From contig JADJXY010000002.1 of NCBI GenBank assembly GCA_016720065.1, positions 1,439,001-1,503,000 of the forward strand: DNA of 64,000 bases, written 5' to 3'. The notes below the pieces were generated by a model that was not told the DNA's origin, did not search any database, and saw only the letters and a program-made list of their open reading frames with translations. The stretch comes from Betaproteobacteria bacterium (GTDB lineage Bacteria; Pseudomonadota; Gammaproteobacteria; Burkholderiales; Rhodocyclaceae). The position numbers were made by a program, and so were the translations under genes. Shown piece after piece: positions 23,852 through 32,033 of this stretch. Within the stretch, counting starts at the first letter, position 1, and the number at the start of each line of letters is the position of its first letter.

Positions 23852-24625
23852 TCAGCTCAGAGGAAATGGCAAAGGGGACGGCGGGTCACTTTCCAAGACT
23901 TCGAATAATTGCGTGTCGAAGGTCATCACTGCCGGTTCGACCTCTCCATCACCTTCCGCCCTGGGTTCGTCCGCCCTATCTACCACGGCAGTCTCCTGCT
24001 GGCCGTCCGCGCTTCGGCCTTCGCCATCACGCGCGCCCATGGCGTTCATTCGCCGCCGCAGCCCCATGGCGAAATTGCGCGCGCCATTGGCGATATCGCG
24101 CACTTGCCGTTTGAGGCTCGCACGTTGAATATCCACTGCCTGCGTGGTGATCACTTCATGGATTTCCAGGGTCTGCAACAGTGGCATCAACTGGTCGAGT
24201 TTACCCAGCACCTCGAGAAAGCGGCGGCCACTGGATGACAGCACATGAACTTCGACATCCAGCGGCACAGTGTCATAGGTCGCCGTACTGGTGATGGCGT
24301 AGGCCTTGAAGAGCGCTTCAGCGCCATCGATGGCCTTGTTCAAACTCTCGCTCACCGTGTCCATCTGGGCGCGGATTGTGTCCTCGATCTTCGCCACGTC
24401 GTCATGGTCCAGCCTGGTACGAGCAATCACCGAGATGAAGTGCGCGTTGAGTTGCAGGGTATTGAACAGCCGCGCGAAGAAACGCTTGCCCTCGGCGCTA
24501 GTGAAACGCGTGGGCATTTTCAGGCTGGCGGCTTCTACTCGCCGAAAATCAGCCTTGGCCTCCTTGGCGAGGATGCGTGCGTTAACGCCACCCTCATCTA
24601 TCTTGACGATCTGGATCTCTGACAT
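23852..24625 (-). CDS. AcaB/DUF1845-like integrating-element protein
   Basis: The 257-residue protein begins MSEIQIVKIDEGGVNAR. It is mostly helical with segments VEAASLKMPTRFTSAEGKRFF and VDIQRASLKRQVRDIANGAR. By recollection this matches DUF1845/AcaB-like proteins on integrative elements, some of which regulate transfer genes. The final 60 residues are acidic and variable. GAGGAGCACGGC precedes ATG 24625. It diverges from the leader-preceded gene at 25173. Confidence 0.65.
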   Translation of the reverse strand: MSEIQIVKIDEGGVNARILAKEAKADFRRVEAASLKMPTRFTSAEGKRFFARLFNTLQLNAHFISVIARTRLDHDDVAKIEDTIRAQMDTVSESLNKAIDGAEALFKAYAITSTATYDTVPLDVEVHVLSSSGRRFLEVLGKLDQLMPLLQTLEIHEVITTQAVDIQRASLKRQVRDIANGARNFAMGLRRRMNAMGARDGEGRSADGQQETAVVDRADEPRAEGDGEVEPAVMTFDTQLFEVLESDPPSPLPFPLS

Positions 24626-25172
24626 GCCGTGCTCCTCGAAATACCGCTTTCGCAGCAATCTTCCGCAGAGGGCAGTTCATTCGCCACCGGAAATGGCCGA
24701 CGCTTGAGGGGCCTTTCGGCATCGGGGCCAATCGAGGCGGATTTTCGGGATTGACCGCGGCAATGCCGGCCGCTACCTTTACGTCATGCAGTAGCTGGCC
24801 CTGCATTCAAACTAGGCAAGCCTTGGAGTAATCCGTTTGTCGCGCACCATTGAGTTTCGCAGGTGCGGCACTCGTCAGTCCTGCCGGTGGTGATTCCGCT
24901 GCCGATCGCACCCATGCCATCGCGGGAAGTTTTCGAGGCAGGGGCGCGGCGTCTCTGTTTCCGCTTCCCGGACGCCCTTCCCCCGAAAGCCTTTCTCGAT
25001 CGGTCGCTGGTATACCGATCACGGCGGTTCGTACCGCCCGTTCAAGCCAGCCCTGGAGTTTCTTCTTTCCATAGCGCCGTACCGCCTCTAGCGGCTCGGC
25101 AGTTCGTCACCCCACGGGGGCATCTGCCCCCTGCCGTGGTGCGCGTTGCCTCCATTTTTCCTGGAGCCAACG
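24626..25172. promoter_or_regulatory. divergent intergenic region with GC-rich hairpin leader
   Basis: No gene is supported in these 547 bp, although several shadow frames are open. Near the right end a perfect stem GGGGGCA (25116-25122)/TGCCCCC (25125-25131) is followed by a GC-rich dyad and CTGGAGCCAACG before ATG 25173, repeating the leader layout seen upstream of radC. Promoters for the leftward AcaB-like gene and the rightward operon must lie here, but I cannot place them. Confidence 0.45.
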
Positions 25173-25751
25173 ATGCTGAATCAGAGCTTATCCCCCAAAG
25201 CTTCCCATCCCACGCCCGTGGACCCCGTATTCCCGCCCATCTTTTCCTCTTGGCCGGCTACCTCATATCACCGGCCGGCGGCGATTCCTGATCGCGCCGC
25301 GCTGGAGCAGATGCTCGACGATGCGGACGCACCGATCGAATGGAGCGAGGAAGACATCGTCTTCCTGCATTGGCGCCTGCTTGAAGAAGTCAGTCACCTG
25401 GCTGATCCCGCGACGCCCCTTGAAGAGAAGTTCGACACGCTGCGCTGGGTGTTCAGCGAACACGAAAAGGACGGCCTGCCGTTCTCCTTCGTCAGTTGCC
25501 TGCGCGTGGTCGGTTGCAGCCCCCTGTCGCCCATCGCCTATTGCGGCTTGGTCGACGCCGAAGAAATCCGCGGCCACATCCGCCACAGCCTCAAAGCCTG
25601 GTTTAGCGCCTCGCTGGAGCGTTACCCCGACTGGGTACGCGATGCCGTCGTCCACAACCCCGCCTGGATAGAAGCACGACTTTCCAAGAACCCCCAGTGG
25701 ATCAACGAACAGATCAAGCGGATGTCCGTGCAAGGCGATTTGTTCGTTTAA
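25173..25751 (+). CDS. hypothetical island protein (192 aa)
   Basis: An acidic protein starting MLNQSLSPKASHP, with a Pro-rich N-terminus and a helical remainder (EEDIVFLHWRLLEEVSHL; WVRDAVVHNPAWIEARLSKN). CTGGAGCCAACG precedes ATG 25173, and an in-frame extension to 25146 lacks support. It is the first gene of a rightward run of five. No known family is recognised. Confidence 0.6.
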   Translation: MLNQSLSPKASHPTPVDPVFPPIFSSWPATSYHRPAAIPDRAALEQMLDDADAPIEWSEEDIVFLHWRLLEEVSHLADPATPLEEKFDTLRWVFSEHEKDGLPFSFVSCLRVVGCSPLSPIAYCGLVDAEEIRGHIRHSLKAWFSASLERYPDWVRDAVVHNPAWIEARLSKNPQWINEQIKRMSVQGDLFV

Positions 25752-25768
25752 TCCCGTCCAACTTTTCA

Positions 25769-25791
25769 GGCTTGCTGCTAACGCGCAAGCC
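25769..25791 (+). promoter_or_regulatory. intergenic hairpin before small membrane gene
   Basis: A perfect 7-bp stem pairs GGCTTGC (25769-25775) with GCAAGCC (25785-25791). It lies between the stop at 25751 and ATG 25813, followed by CGAAGGAATCGTC. It may be a leader structure like the others, or an attenuator. Confidence 0.35.
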
Positions 25792-25812
25792 CCCCTATTC
25801 GAAGGAATCGTC

Positions 25813-26070
25813 ATGAGCACTTTCAAGGATGTCCTTTGCCTGCTGGCGATCTTCGTCCTCTACGGCATCGCCGGACGTCTGGACTATGAAGACGCAGTCG
25901 GGCTGGAACAGATTCGCCAGGAACGGCTACGGGCATCTTGCCTGACGGATCTGCCGGCAGGCCACGACCCCTTGGCACGGATCAACGATCAAGACCTTGA
26001 TCCGCCGAGCAATCATATGGATGCCGGACTGACTGCCGATGGCCTGCCCTGCTCCCCGTCCATGCTTTAA
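25813..26070 (+). CDS. small single-pass membrane protein (85 aa)
   Basis: Residues 5-22 (KDVLCLLAIFVLYGIAGRL) form one hydrophobic segment, followed by an acidic DYEDAVGLEQIRQERLRA helix and a disordered Pro-rich tail. Similar small membrane proteins with the GIAGRLDYEDAV pattern occur on IncP-like plasmids and integrative elements (recollection). AAGGAATCGTC precedes the ATG. Function unknown. Confidence 0.6.
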   Translation: MSTFKDVLCLLAIFVLYGIAGRLDYEDAVGLEQIRQERLRASCLTDLPAGHDPLARINDQDLDPPSNHMDAGLTADGLPCSPSML

Positions 26071-26079
26071 GGAAAGCGT

Positions 26080-26397
26080 ATGTATACCGCAACGCATCTC
26101 GCCGGACGCGCAACGGCCCTGCTGACGGTCCAGGCCCCCGAAGACATCGAGTTCCTCATCAAGGAATGCGAAGTCCTCACCGGCCAGTCTGGTCGTACCT
26201 TCATCATCGCCGGCGCCGACTGGCTGGCCTACCGGGTGCACTGGCACCCGATTGGGCTGAAGGTCGAGCGTTTTGATGCCGCCGGTCAGGTCCTGAGCAC
26301 CCGACACCTGCTGCCTAGAGAATTCCTCCGGCACAGCCTGATGGAAGCCCTGGCTGTCGGCCAGTTGTTTACACCGCCGGTCCGCCGTCTCGGCTGA
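26080..26397 (+). CDS. small hypothetical island protein (105 aa)
   Basis: A mixed alpha/beta protein starting MYTATHLAGRATALLTVQAP, preceded by AAGGAAAGCGT only 10 bases after the upstream stop, so it is probably co-transcribed. It contains DWLAYRVHWHPIGLKVERFD. No known family is recognised. Confidence 0.55.
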   Translation: MYTATHLAGRATALLTVQAPEDIEFLIKECEVLTGQSGRTFIIAGADWLAYRVHWHPIGLKVERFDAAGQVLSTRHLLPREFLRHSLMEALAVGQLFTPPVRRLG

Positions 26398-26415
26398 CTG
26401 GTCAACTTCCCCCTT

Positions 26416-26432
26416 GGCGGGCCAGTCCCGCC
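26416..26432 (+). promoter_or_regulatory. GC-rich hairpin leader
   Basis: GGCGGG (26416-26421) pairs with CCCGCC (26427-26432), followed by a second GGGA-containing dyad and then CATGGAGCACATC before ATG 26467. It is another occurrence of the recurrent island leader layout, diverged in sequence. Confidence 0.4.
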
Positions 26433-26466
26433 GGGACCGGTGCCGCCTGCATTCATGGAGCACATC

Positions 26467-28080
26467 ATGCAGATACAGGTTCGAATCAACGAAGAAGGAG
26501 CTTTGCGCAACCAGCGCTATGCCTTCACCGACCGCTTCACGCTCATCTCCGAGTTGTTGCAAAATGCCCGCCGTGCCGGGGCGACGCACATCGAAGTCGA
26601 CTACGATGCCGGCACGCAGATCCTGGTGGTCCAGGATAATGGCGGTGGTCTCGACGATTTCCAGAAACTTCTGAGTTTCCACGAATCGGGCTGGGATGAT
26701 GCCACCAGTGCCGAGGAGCGCCCTTTCGGGGTCGGCTTCTCGAAGTGCCTCTATGCCGCCACGCGCTGTATCGTCGCCTCCCGCCATCAGCGAGTCGATA
26801 TCGACACTACGGCGGCACTGGCCAAGGCGGCCATCGACGTCGAGTCCATGGCCGAGGCAGTAACCGGCACCCGGATAGAACTGCACGGGGTCGATCTGCC
26901 CGATTTGGGCAGCCGTATCGAGACCTTGTGCCTGGGTTTTCCGGTTGATGTGCTGTTCAACGGCCAGACGCTGGCGCGGCCATTTGCAGTTGCGAATATG
27001 ACGACGATGACCAGCCCGATGGGCACGGTCCATCTCACCGGGACGCGGGACGGCAAGTTCAGCTACAACACATTTGTCTTCTTGCAGGGCTTCTGCGTCA
27101 TGAAGCCCAACTACGGCTCGTTCGACGAGGTCAATGTCGTGCACCTGGATTCGCGCCAATTCATGGCGCGCCTGCCGGATCGCGACAAACTGATCGACGA
27201 GGACGTCCAGAAAAAGCGCATTGATGCCGAGTTGGCCGCCTGCTGGCGGCAGACGCTGGAGGTCGCCAAAAGCCAGCTTCCGCCTGAGCGCTTTGTTGCG
27301 ATCTATTATGAGGCGATGCGCGCTTGGGGACACTGGGATCTACTCAACGATCTCGATGTGCTACCGGTCGAATTGTTCGACGAAATCGTCGACTATCCAA
27401 TCCAAGACGATGACCGCAGCTATGTCCGGCAAGTTGCCGTAGCACCCACCCGGCAAGCCGTCGAGAGCGGCGAAGTGACGCTGGTTTCCCTCGACTGGTT
27501 GGACGACGACAACGCGGCGCGCTGGATGCTCGCCCGGGCCAAAGGCTATCTGATCTTCGACTGGATCGGCCTGAGTTCCGAGCACTGGGCATGGCGCTAC
27601 GTGCGTTTCCTTGATCAGGAAACGGTGCGGGTCGAAGCGGTGTCTGAGCAGATCCGCGTGCAGTTGGAAGGACGCTGGGTATGGCCCACCGTGATCCTTT
27701 GCGACTCGGTGATCCTGCGTAGCACCAAGGACGTGGCCGAAATCACCGACGCTGGCGTCTGTCACGAGGATGTCCTGTACATCCCGGCCGGCGAGACCTC
27801 CGGTGAGTCGGTGCGTCAAGCGTCCTCCTTCATCGACGAGAACGAGCAGTTCCTCGCTTCGGACCTGGATGCGGACCGCGACGCACTAACAGATTTGATC
27901 CGTCGCCTGCGCTCTGTCGATCCGGTGCAGACATTGGATTCGTTATTGCAGGAGTTGCGGCTGGGCCGCTATCCCTTGCTCCATGGCAAGGCCTTCCAAG
28001 TCACCGTCGGCGTGGGCATCGCCCCCAACTATTCGGTAGCCCTGATCACTGAAGAAGGAGCATGCCATGCAGAATCATGA
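26467..28080 (+). CDS. GHKL-type ATP-binding protein of the element
   Basis: The 537-residue protein opens with Hsp90/MutL-like ATPase motifs: SELLQNARRAGATHIEV (N-box), VQDNGGGL (G1) and PFGVGFSKC (G2). The rest has no recognised domain. ATG 26467 is supported by GGAG 7 bases upstream; ATG 26455 and the frame from 26440 are weaker. It overlaps the start of the primase gene by 14 bases. Members occur on integrative elements with unknown function. It is unrelated in its C-terminal half to the GHKL protein at 12476. Confidence 0.75.
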   Translation: MQIQVRINEEGALRNQRYAFTDRFTLISELLQNARRAGATHIEVDYDAGTQILVVQDNGGGLDDFQKLLSFHESGWDDATSAEERPFGVGFSKCLYAATRCIVASRHQRVDIDTTAALAKAAIDVESMAEAVTGTRIELHGVDLPDLGSRIETLCLGFPVDVLFNGQTLARPFAVANMTTMTSPMGTVHLTGTRDGKFSYNTFVFLQGFCVMKPNYGSFDEVNVVHLDSRQFMARLPDRDKLIDEDVQKKRIDAELAACWRQTLEVAKSQLPPERFVAIYYEAMRAWGHWDLLNDLDVLPVELFDEIVDYPIQDDDRSYVRQVAVAPTRQAVESGEVTLVSLDWLDDDNAARWMLARAKGYLIFDWIGLSSEHWAWRYVRFLDQETVRVEAVSEQIRVQLEGRWVWPTVILCDSVILRSTKDVAEITDAGVCHEDVLYIPAGETSGESVRQASSFIDENEQFLASDLDADRDALTDLIRRLRSVDPVQTLDSLLQELRLGRYPLLHGKAFQVTVGVGIAPNYSVALITEEGACHAES

Positions 28081-29008
28081 GTACGAAGCGCGTATCGAAG
28101 CGGTCAAGCAGCGAGCTCATGGCCGGTGGACGGAGATACTGGCGAGCCTGGGAGTCGATGAACGCATCCTCAAGCGGCGCAATCTGCCGTGCCCATTGTG
28201 TGGCGGCACGGATCGTTTCCAGTACACCGACAAGTTCGGTGAAGGGAACTATCACTGCCGCCAATGCGGTCCAGGTGGCGGGTTCAAGTTGCTGCAGGCA
28301 CTCCAGGGCATAGATTTCAACACCGCATTGCGTGGCGTCGAGCGTTGTCTGGGGATGATGCCGGTGACGGCGCCAGTAAAGGCCAACGAGCCTTCGGCCG
28401 AGCACATGAAGAAACTGGCCCAGCGTATCTGGCACGAGGCCAAACCTGTGACGGCGGGCGATGAAGTCGATCGCTACCTGACCAGCCGGAGCGTGGCGTT
28501 GCCGGTCTATCCGAAGGTGCTGCGCTTCCATCCGGCGCTGGGCTACTACCAGAAGGATGCCGACGGCAAGTCGCACAAGGTCGCCGAGTATCCGGCCATG
28601 CTGGCGTGCATCCAGGGCGAGGACGGCCATGCGGTCACCTTGCACCGGACCTATCTCCAGGACGGCGCCAAGCTGGCCGTACCGGATGCGAAGAAGGTGC
28701 TGTCGTCCGGCATCAACGGGGCCGCAGTTCGTCTCTTCGAGGCGACCGAGGACCTGGGAATCAGCGAAGGCATTGAGAAGAGCATCGCGCTGTATCTCGC
28801 GACGGGACGGCCGTTCTGGGCCGGCTTGAACGCCGGGAATCTGGAGAAGTTGTGGATTCCCGACTCGGTTCGCCGAGTGTGGATCTACGCCGACAACGAT
28901 GCCGACGGCGACTTTGCCGGCCAGGCCGGCGCCTTCGTACTGGCCCGGCGTCTGAAGCGCGAAGCGCATCGCACAGGCAGCCGCGAGGTGCAGGTGTTCG
29001 TGTGTTGA
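28067..29008 (+). CDS. primase with CHC2 zinc finger and Toprim domain, 3' end cut by IS21
   Basis: The N-terminal zinc finger CPLCGG...CRQCG (residues about 42-68) and Toprim motifs (GISEGIEKS; VWIYADNDADGDFAG) identify a P4/TraC-like DNA primase for element replication. The gene starts inside the end of the GHKL gene. Its last codons and stop are supplied by the IS21 end at 29003, so an unknown number of native C-terminal residues is missing. Family length (about 310-340) suggests little is lost and function may persist. Confidence 0.82.
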   Translation: MQNHEYEARIEAVKQRAHGRWTEILASLGVDERILKRRNLPCPLCGGTDRFQYTDKFGEGNYHCRQCGPGGGFKLLQALQGIDFNTALRGVERCLGMMPVTAPVKANEPSAEHMKKLAQRIWHEAKPVTAGDEVDRYLTSRSVALPVYPKVLRFHPALGYYQKDADGKSHKVAEYPAMLACIQGEDGHAVTLHRTYLQDGAKLAVPDAKKVLSSGINGAAVRLFEATEDLGISEGIEKSIALYLATGRPFWAGLNAGNLEKLWIPDSVRRVWIYADNDADGDFAGQAGAFVLARRLKREAHRTGSREVQVFVC

Positions 29009-29107
29009 GTTGCACGCAAAACTGACCCACTAGCCCCATAGATTTGCATCGAATTTTGACCCACGTATAGACACTGACCTGCTCGGGAACGAGCGGGGGA
29101 ATCAGGA

Positions 29108-30627
29108 GTGATCGACGTGGCGTTATTAAGCGTAATCAGGCGCTGGCACCTGCGGGATGGCATGGCCATCCGTGAAATTGCCAGGAGAACGGGCTTGTCC
29201 CGAAACACGATCCGGAAGTATCTGAGCACCGGCATCGTCGAGCCGAAATATCCTGATCGACATAGCCCGAGCAAGCTTGATCTGTTTGCGCCGAAGTTGG
29301 CCGCATGGCTCAAGACGGAAGCGAAGAAGAATCGCAAGCAGCGGCGAAATCTGCGGCAGATCTATGCCGACCTTACCTCTCTGGGTTATGAAGGCTCCTA
29401 TGACCGGGTCGCTGCCTTCGCCAGGAATTGGCGACAAGCGCAGCAGGAAGCGGCCGGAACGACCGGTCGTGGCACTTTCATTCCGCTGACCTTTGCTCCA
29501 GGCGAAGCCTTCCAGTTCGACTGGAGCGAAGACTGGGCGGTCATTGCCGGCGTGAAGACCAAACTACAGGTGGCCCAACTCAAACTCTCGTACAGCCGGG
29601 CCTTCTTCCTGCGGGCCTATCCGTTGCAGACCCATGAGATGCTGTTCGATGCCCACAACCATGCTTTCCGGGTCGTGGGTGGCGTTCCCCGGCGCGGCAT
29701 CTACGACAATATGAAGACAGCGGTGGATCGAATCCGGAAAGGCAAAGCCCGAGACATCAACACCCGTTTCAAGGCCATGGTCAGCCACTTCCTGTTTGAA
29801 GCCGAGTTCTGCAATCCGGCCTCCGGCTGGGAGAAGGGGCAGATCGAGAAGAACGTCCAGGACTCCCGGCATCGCATCTGGCAAGGTGCACCCGCCTTCG
29901 AGAATCTGGATGCCCTCAATGCCTGGCTGGAACAGCGCTGCCTGACGCTGTGGCAAGAACTGCGTCACCCTGAATTGCCCGGCACTGTCGCTGAAGCCTG
30001 GATCGATGAGCAGGCCCAATTGATGGCCGTGCCAGCCCCCTTCGATGGTTTCGTCGAACATACCAAACGCGTCTCGCCGACCTGTCTGATCAACTTCGAA
30101 CGTAACCGTTATAGCGTTCCTGCTTCATTTGCCAACCGGCCGGTCAGCCTGCGGGTCTATGCCGATCATCTCGTGGTGGCGGCCGAAGGCAACGTGATCG
30201 CCGAGCACCCGCGCATCATCGATCGGCGACATGACTTCAGTCGCACAATCTACGACTGGCGGCACTACCTCTCTGTCTTGCAACGCAAGCCCGGTGCATT
30301 AAGAAATGGCGCACCCTTTGCCGAATTCCCCGACGGCTTCAAGCGCCTCCAGTCAGCCCTCCTGAAACGGCCAGGGGTGATCGGGAAATGGTCGATATAC
30401 TTGCCCTGGTGCTCCATCACGATGAGCAAGCCGTACTGACAGCGGTCGAGATGGCCCTTGATGCGGGGGCTGCCTCGAAACAGCATGTACTCAATCTGCT
30501 CGGACGATTGGTGGAGTTGCCGCCACCGGCGCCAATCGATGCGCCGCAGGCGCTGGTGCTAAGGATCGAGCCACAGGCCAACGTCACGCGTTACGACAGT
30601 CTGAGGGAGGTACGTCATGTTGCCTGA
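29108..30627 (+). pseudogene. istA: IS21 transposase, frameshifted
   Basis: The first frame (29108-30439) has the N-terminal HTH (GMAIREIARRTGLSRNTIRKY), the DDE core (FQFDWSEDW; YDNMKTAVD; GWEKGQIEK) and the linker domain. After LLKRPG near 30377 the expected continuation (DREMVDILALVLHHDEQ) lies in the -1 frame, open to 30627. Restoring one G in the GGGG run would rejoin the two into about 506 residues, the normal length. The indel likely inactivates the transposase unless it is a sequencing error. Confidence 0.85.
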
Positions 30628-31393
30628 GGCCATGATCACCACGCTGAAGTCGTTGAAGCTCTTCGGCATGGCACAAGCCATTGAGGAACTGGCGGCCCAG
30701 AGTTCGCCAGCCTATCTGAATGCGCAATCAATCCTGGATAGTCTGCTCAAAGCCGAACTGGCGGAACGGGAAGTTCGATCGGTCAATTACCAGATGAAGA
30801 TTGCCCGCTTCCCGGCTTACCGTGATCTGTCGGGATTCGATTTTACGCAAAGCGTCGTCAATGAAGCTTTGGTTCGTCATCTGCATCGAGGAGAGTTCAT
30901 GGACTCTGCCCACAATGTCGTACTGATCGGCGGGCCTGGCACCGGCAAGACCCATCTGGCCACCGCCATCAGTGTGCAGGCCATCATGCATGCCCATCAG
31001 CGGGTCCGCTTCTTCTCGACAGTCGATCTGGTCAATGCGCTGGAACAGGAGAAACTGGCCGGCAAACAAGGACAGATTGCCCATCGACTGGTGCATGCTG
31101 ATCTGGTGATTCTTGATGAGTTGGGCTACCTGCCTTTCAGTCAGAACGGCGGCGCCCTGCTATTCCATCTGATGAGCAAACTCTACGAGAAGACCAGCCT
31201 GATCATCACGACAAACCTGAGTTTCTCAGAATGGGCCAACATATTCGGCGACCCGAAGATGACCACTGCGCTACTCGATCGGCTGACCCATCACTGCCAT
31301 ATCGTCGAAACCGGCAACGAAAGTTACCGCTTCAAGAACAGTTCAACCAAGGCTAGCAAGGAGGTGAAGACTAGAAATCCAGCAATGACCTGA
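30617..31393 (+). CDS. istB: IS21 ATPase helper
   Basis: The 258-residue AAA+ ATPase has Walker A GGPGTGKTH, Walker B LVILDELGYLPF and sensor ITTNLSF. It activates IstA and directs target choice. It overlaps the end of the istA C-terminal frame by 11 bases, as usual in IS21, and GGGAGGTACGTC precedes the ATG. It appears intact, unlike istA. Confidence 0.93.
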   Translation: MLPEAMITTLKSLKLFGMAQAIEELAAQSSPAYLNAQSILDSLLKAELAEREVRSVNYQMKIARFPAYRDLSGFDFTQSVVNEALVRHLHRGEFMDSAHNVVLIGGPGTGKTHLATAISVQAIMHAHQRVRFFSTVDLVNALEQEKLAGKQGQIAHRLVHADLVILDELGYLPFSQNGGALLFHLMSKLYEKTSLIITTNLSFSEWANIFGDPKMTTALLDRLTHHCHIVETGNESYRFKNSSTKASKEVKTRNPAMT

Positions 31394-31466
31394 GCCATAC
31401 TTCGGCTCATTCGGGTGGGTCAGATTTCAGTGCAAATCCCGGGTCAGTTTTGCGTGCAACTCAACA

Positions 31467-31662
31467 GGCGATGCACCTCGAAGGTGAAACGCTCCCCGTT
31501 CAGGCAGACGTAAATCGCCCGGTGCAAGGGTGGCAGGCGGGAACAGCGAACATCGACGACAGGCCCCTGCACCTCCTCGATAACCCCCAGAGGCGGGCCA
31601 TCCGGCGCCGGGCAACCCGGCACCAGTTCCTGATAGCAAGTCGATGGTCCACATGCATTCAT
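31467..31662 (-). pseudogene. atpD: 5' fragment of alternative (N-type) ATP synthase beta gene
   Basis: The 65 residues before the IS21 end read MNACGPSTCYQEL, then GVIEEVQGPVVDVRCSRLPP and FTFEVHRLL. This is the N-terminal beta-barrel pattern of an F1 beta subunit, most like the N-ATPase type whose operon starts with atpD (from memory). Everything downstream, including the P-loop, is missing. ATG 31662 is only 2 bases after the cytochrome b5 gene's stop, so it was part of that operon. No displaced remainder is present in this window. Confidence 0.65.
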
Positions 31663-31664
31663 GG

Positions 31665-32033
31665 TCAGGGCGCTTTCGCCAATGTCCCGATACGGTATTT
31701 TGCCAGCAGTTCGTCAGCATAAGGCGCGTGCGGACGACCTTTGGTTTTCGTGTTGTAGGCTTCCGTCGCCTCCTTCCCGCACCAGGGCAAGACGATGTCC
31801 GGCGGCGAGGGATGGGCCGGCAGGTAGGCACTGAGGTCATAGACCGATCCGCGAATCGCCATCCAGCAATTTCCCGGCGCGGCATGTTTGGCCAGTTCTG
31901 CCAGCGTGATGGTTTTTCCCTGAGCCTGTGCATCGCCCTGTTCGACAGGATTCCAAAGTGCGGAAGTCATGCCCAGCCCGAAAACGACCAGCCAGAAGGC
32001 TGTCGTCGAAACGATATAGAGTTTGCGTGTCAT
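31665..32033 (-). CDS. secreted cytochrome b5-like heme protein
   Basis: The 122-residue protein has an N-terminal signal/anchor (YIVSTTAFWLVVFGLGMTSAL) and a cytochrome b5 fold: ITLAELAKHAAPGNCWMAI, VYDLSAYLPAHP with the first heme His, and KGRPHAPYADELL with the second. The usual HPGG is HPSPP here. It overlaps the ferric reductase gene by 4 bases (ATGA), suggesting that the two form an electron-transfer pair with the heme domain outside the membrane. Confidence 0.8.
   Translation of the reverse strand: MTRKLYIVSTTAFWLVVFGLGMTSALWNPVEQGDAQAQGKTITLAELAKHAAPGNCWMAIRGSVYDLSAYLPAHPSPPDIVLPWCGKEATEAYNTKTKGRPHAPYADELLAKYRIGTLAKAP

Larger units (their letters stand above)
29003..31466 (+). mobile_element. 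IS21-family insertion sequence (2464 bp)
   Basis: The ends are 26-bp perfect inverted repeats beginning TGTTGAGTTGCACGC and ending ACTGACCC. Internal TGACCCA repeats near each end are typical of the family. The element encodes istA and istB. The flanking bases (left CGTG, right GGCG) show no target duplication, and the two sides belong to unrelated genes (primase, atpD), so this copy sits at a deletion or recombination junction. istA is frameshifted. Confidence 0.9.

Noticed and set aside
1..29002. attL/attR or tRNA integration site for the element
   Set aside because: No tRNA-like sequence or long direct repeat pair was found by eye, and no catalytic integrase is evident; the true ends are probably outside the window or deleted.
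31427..31933. Minus-strand frame crossing the IS21 end and cytochrome b5 gene
   Set aside because: Out of frame with both the b5 gene and the atpD fragment, which carry recognisable motifs.
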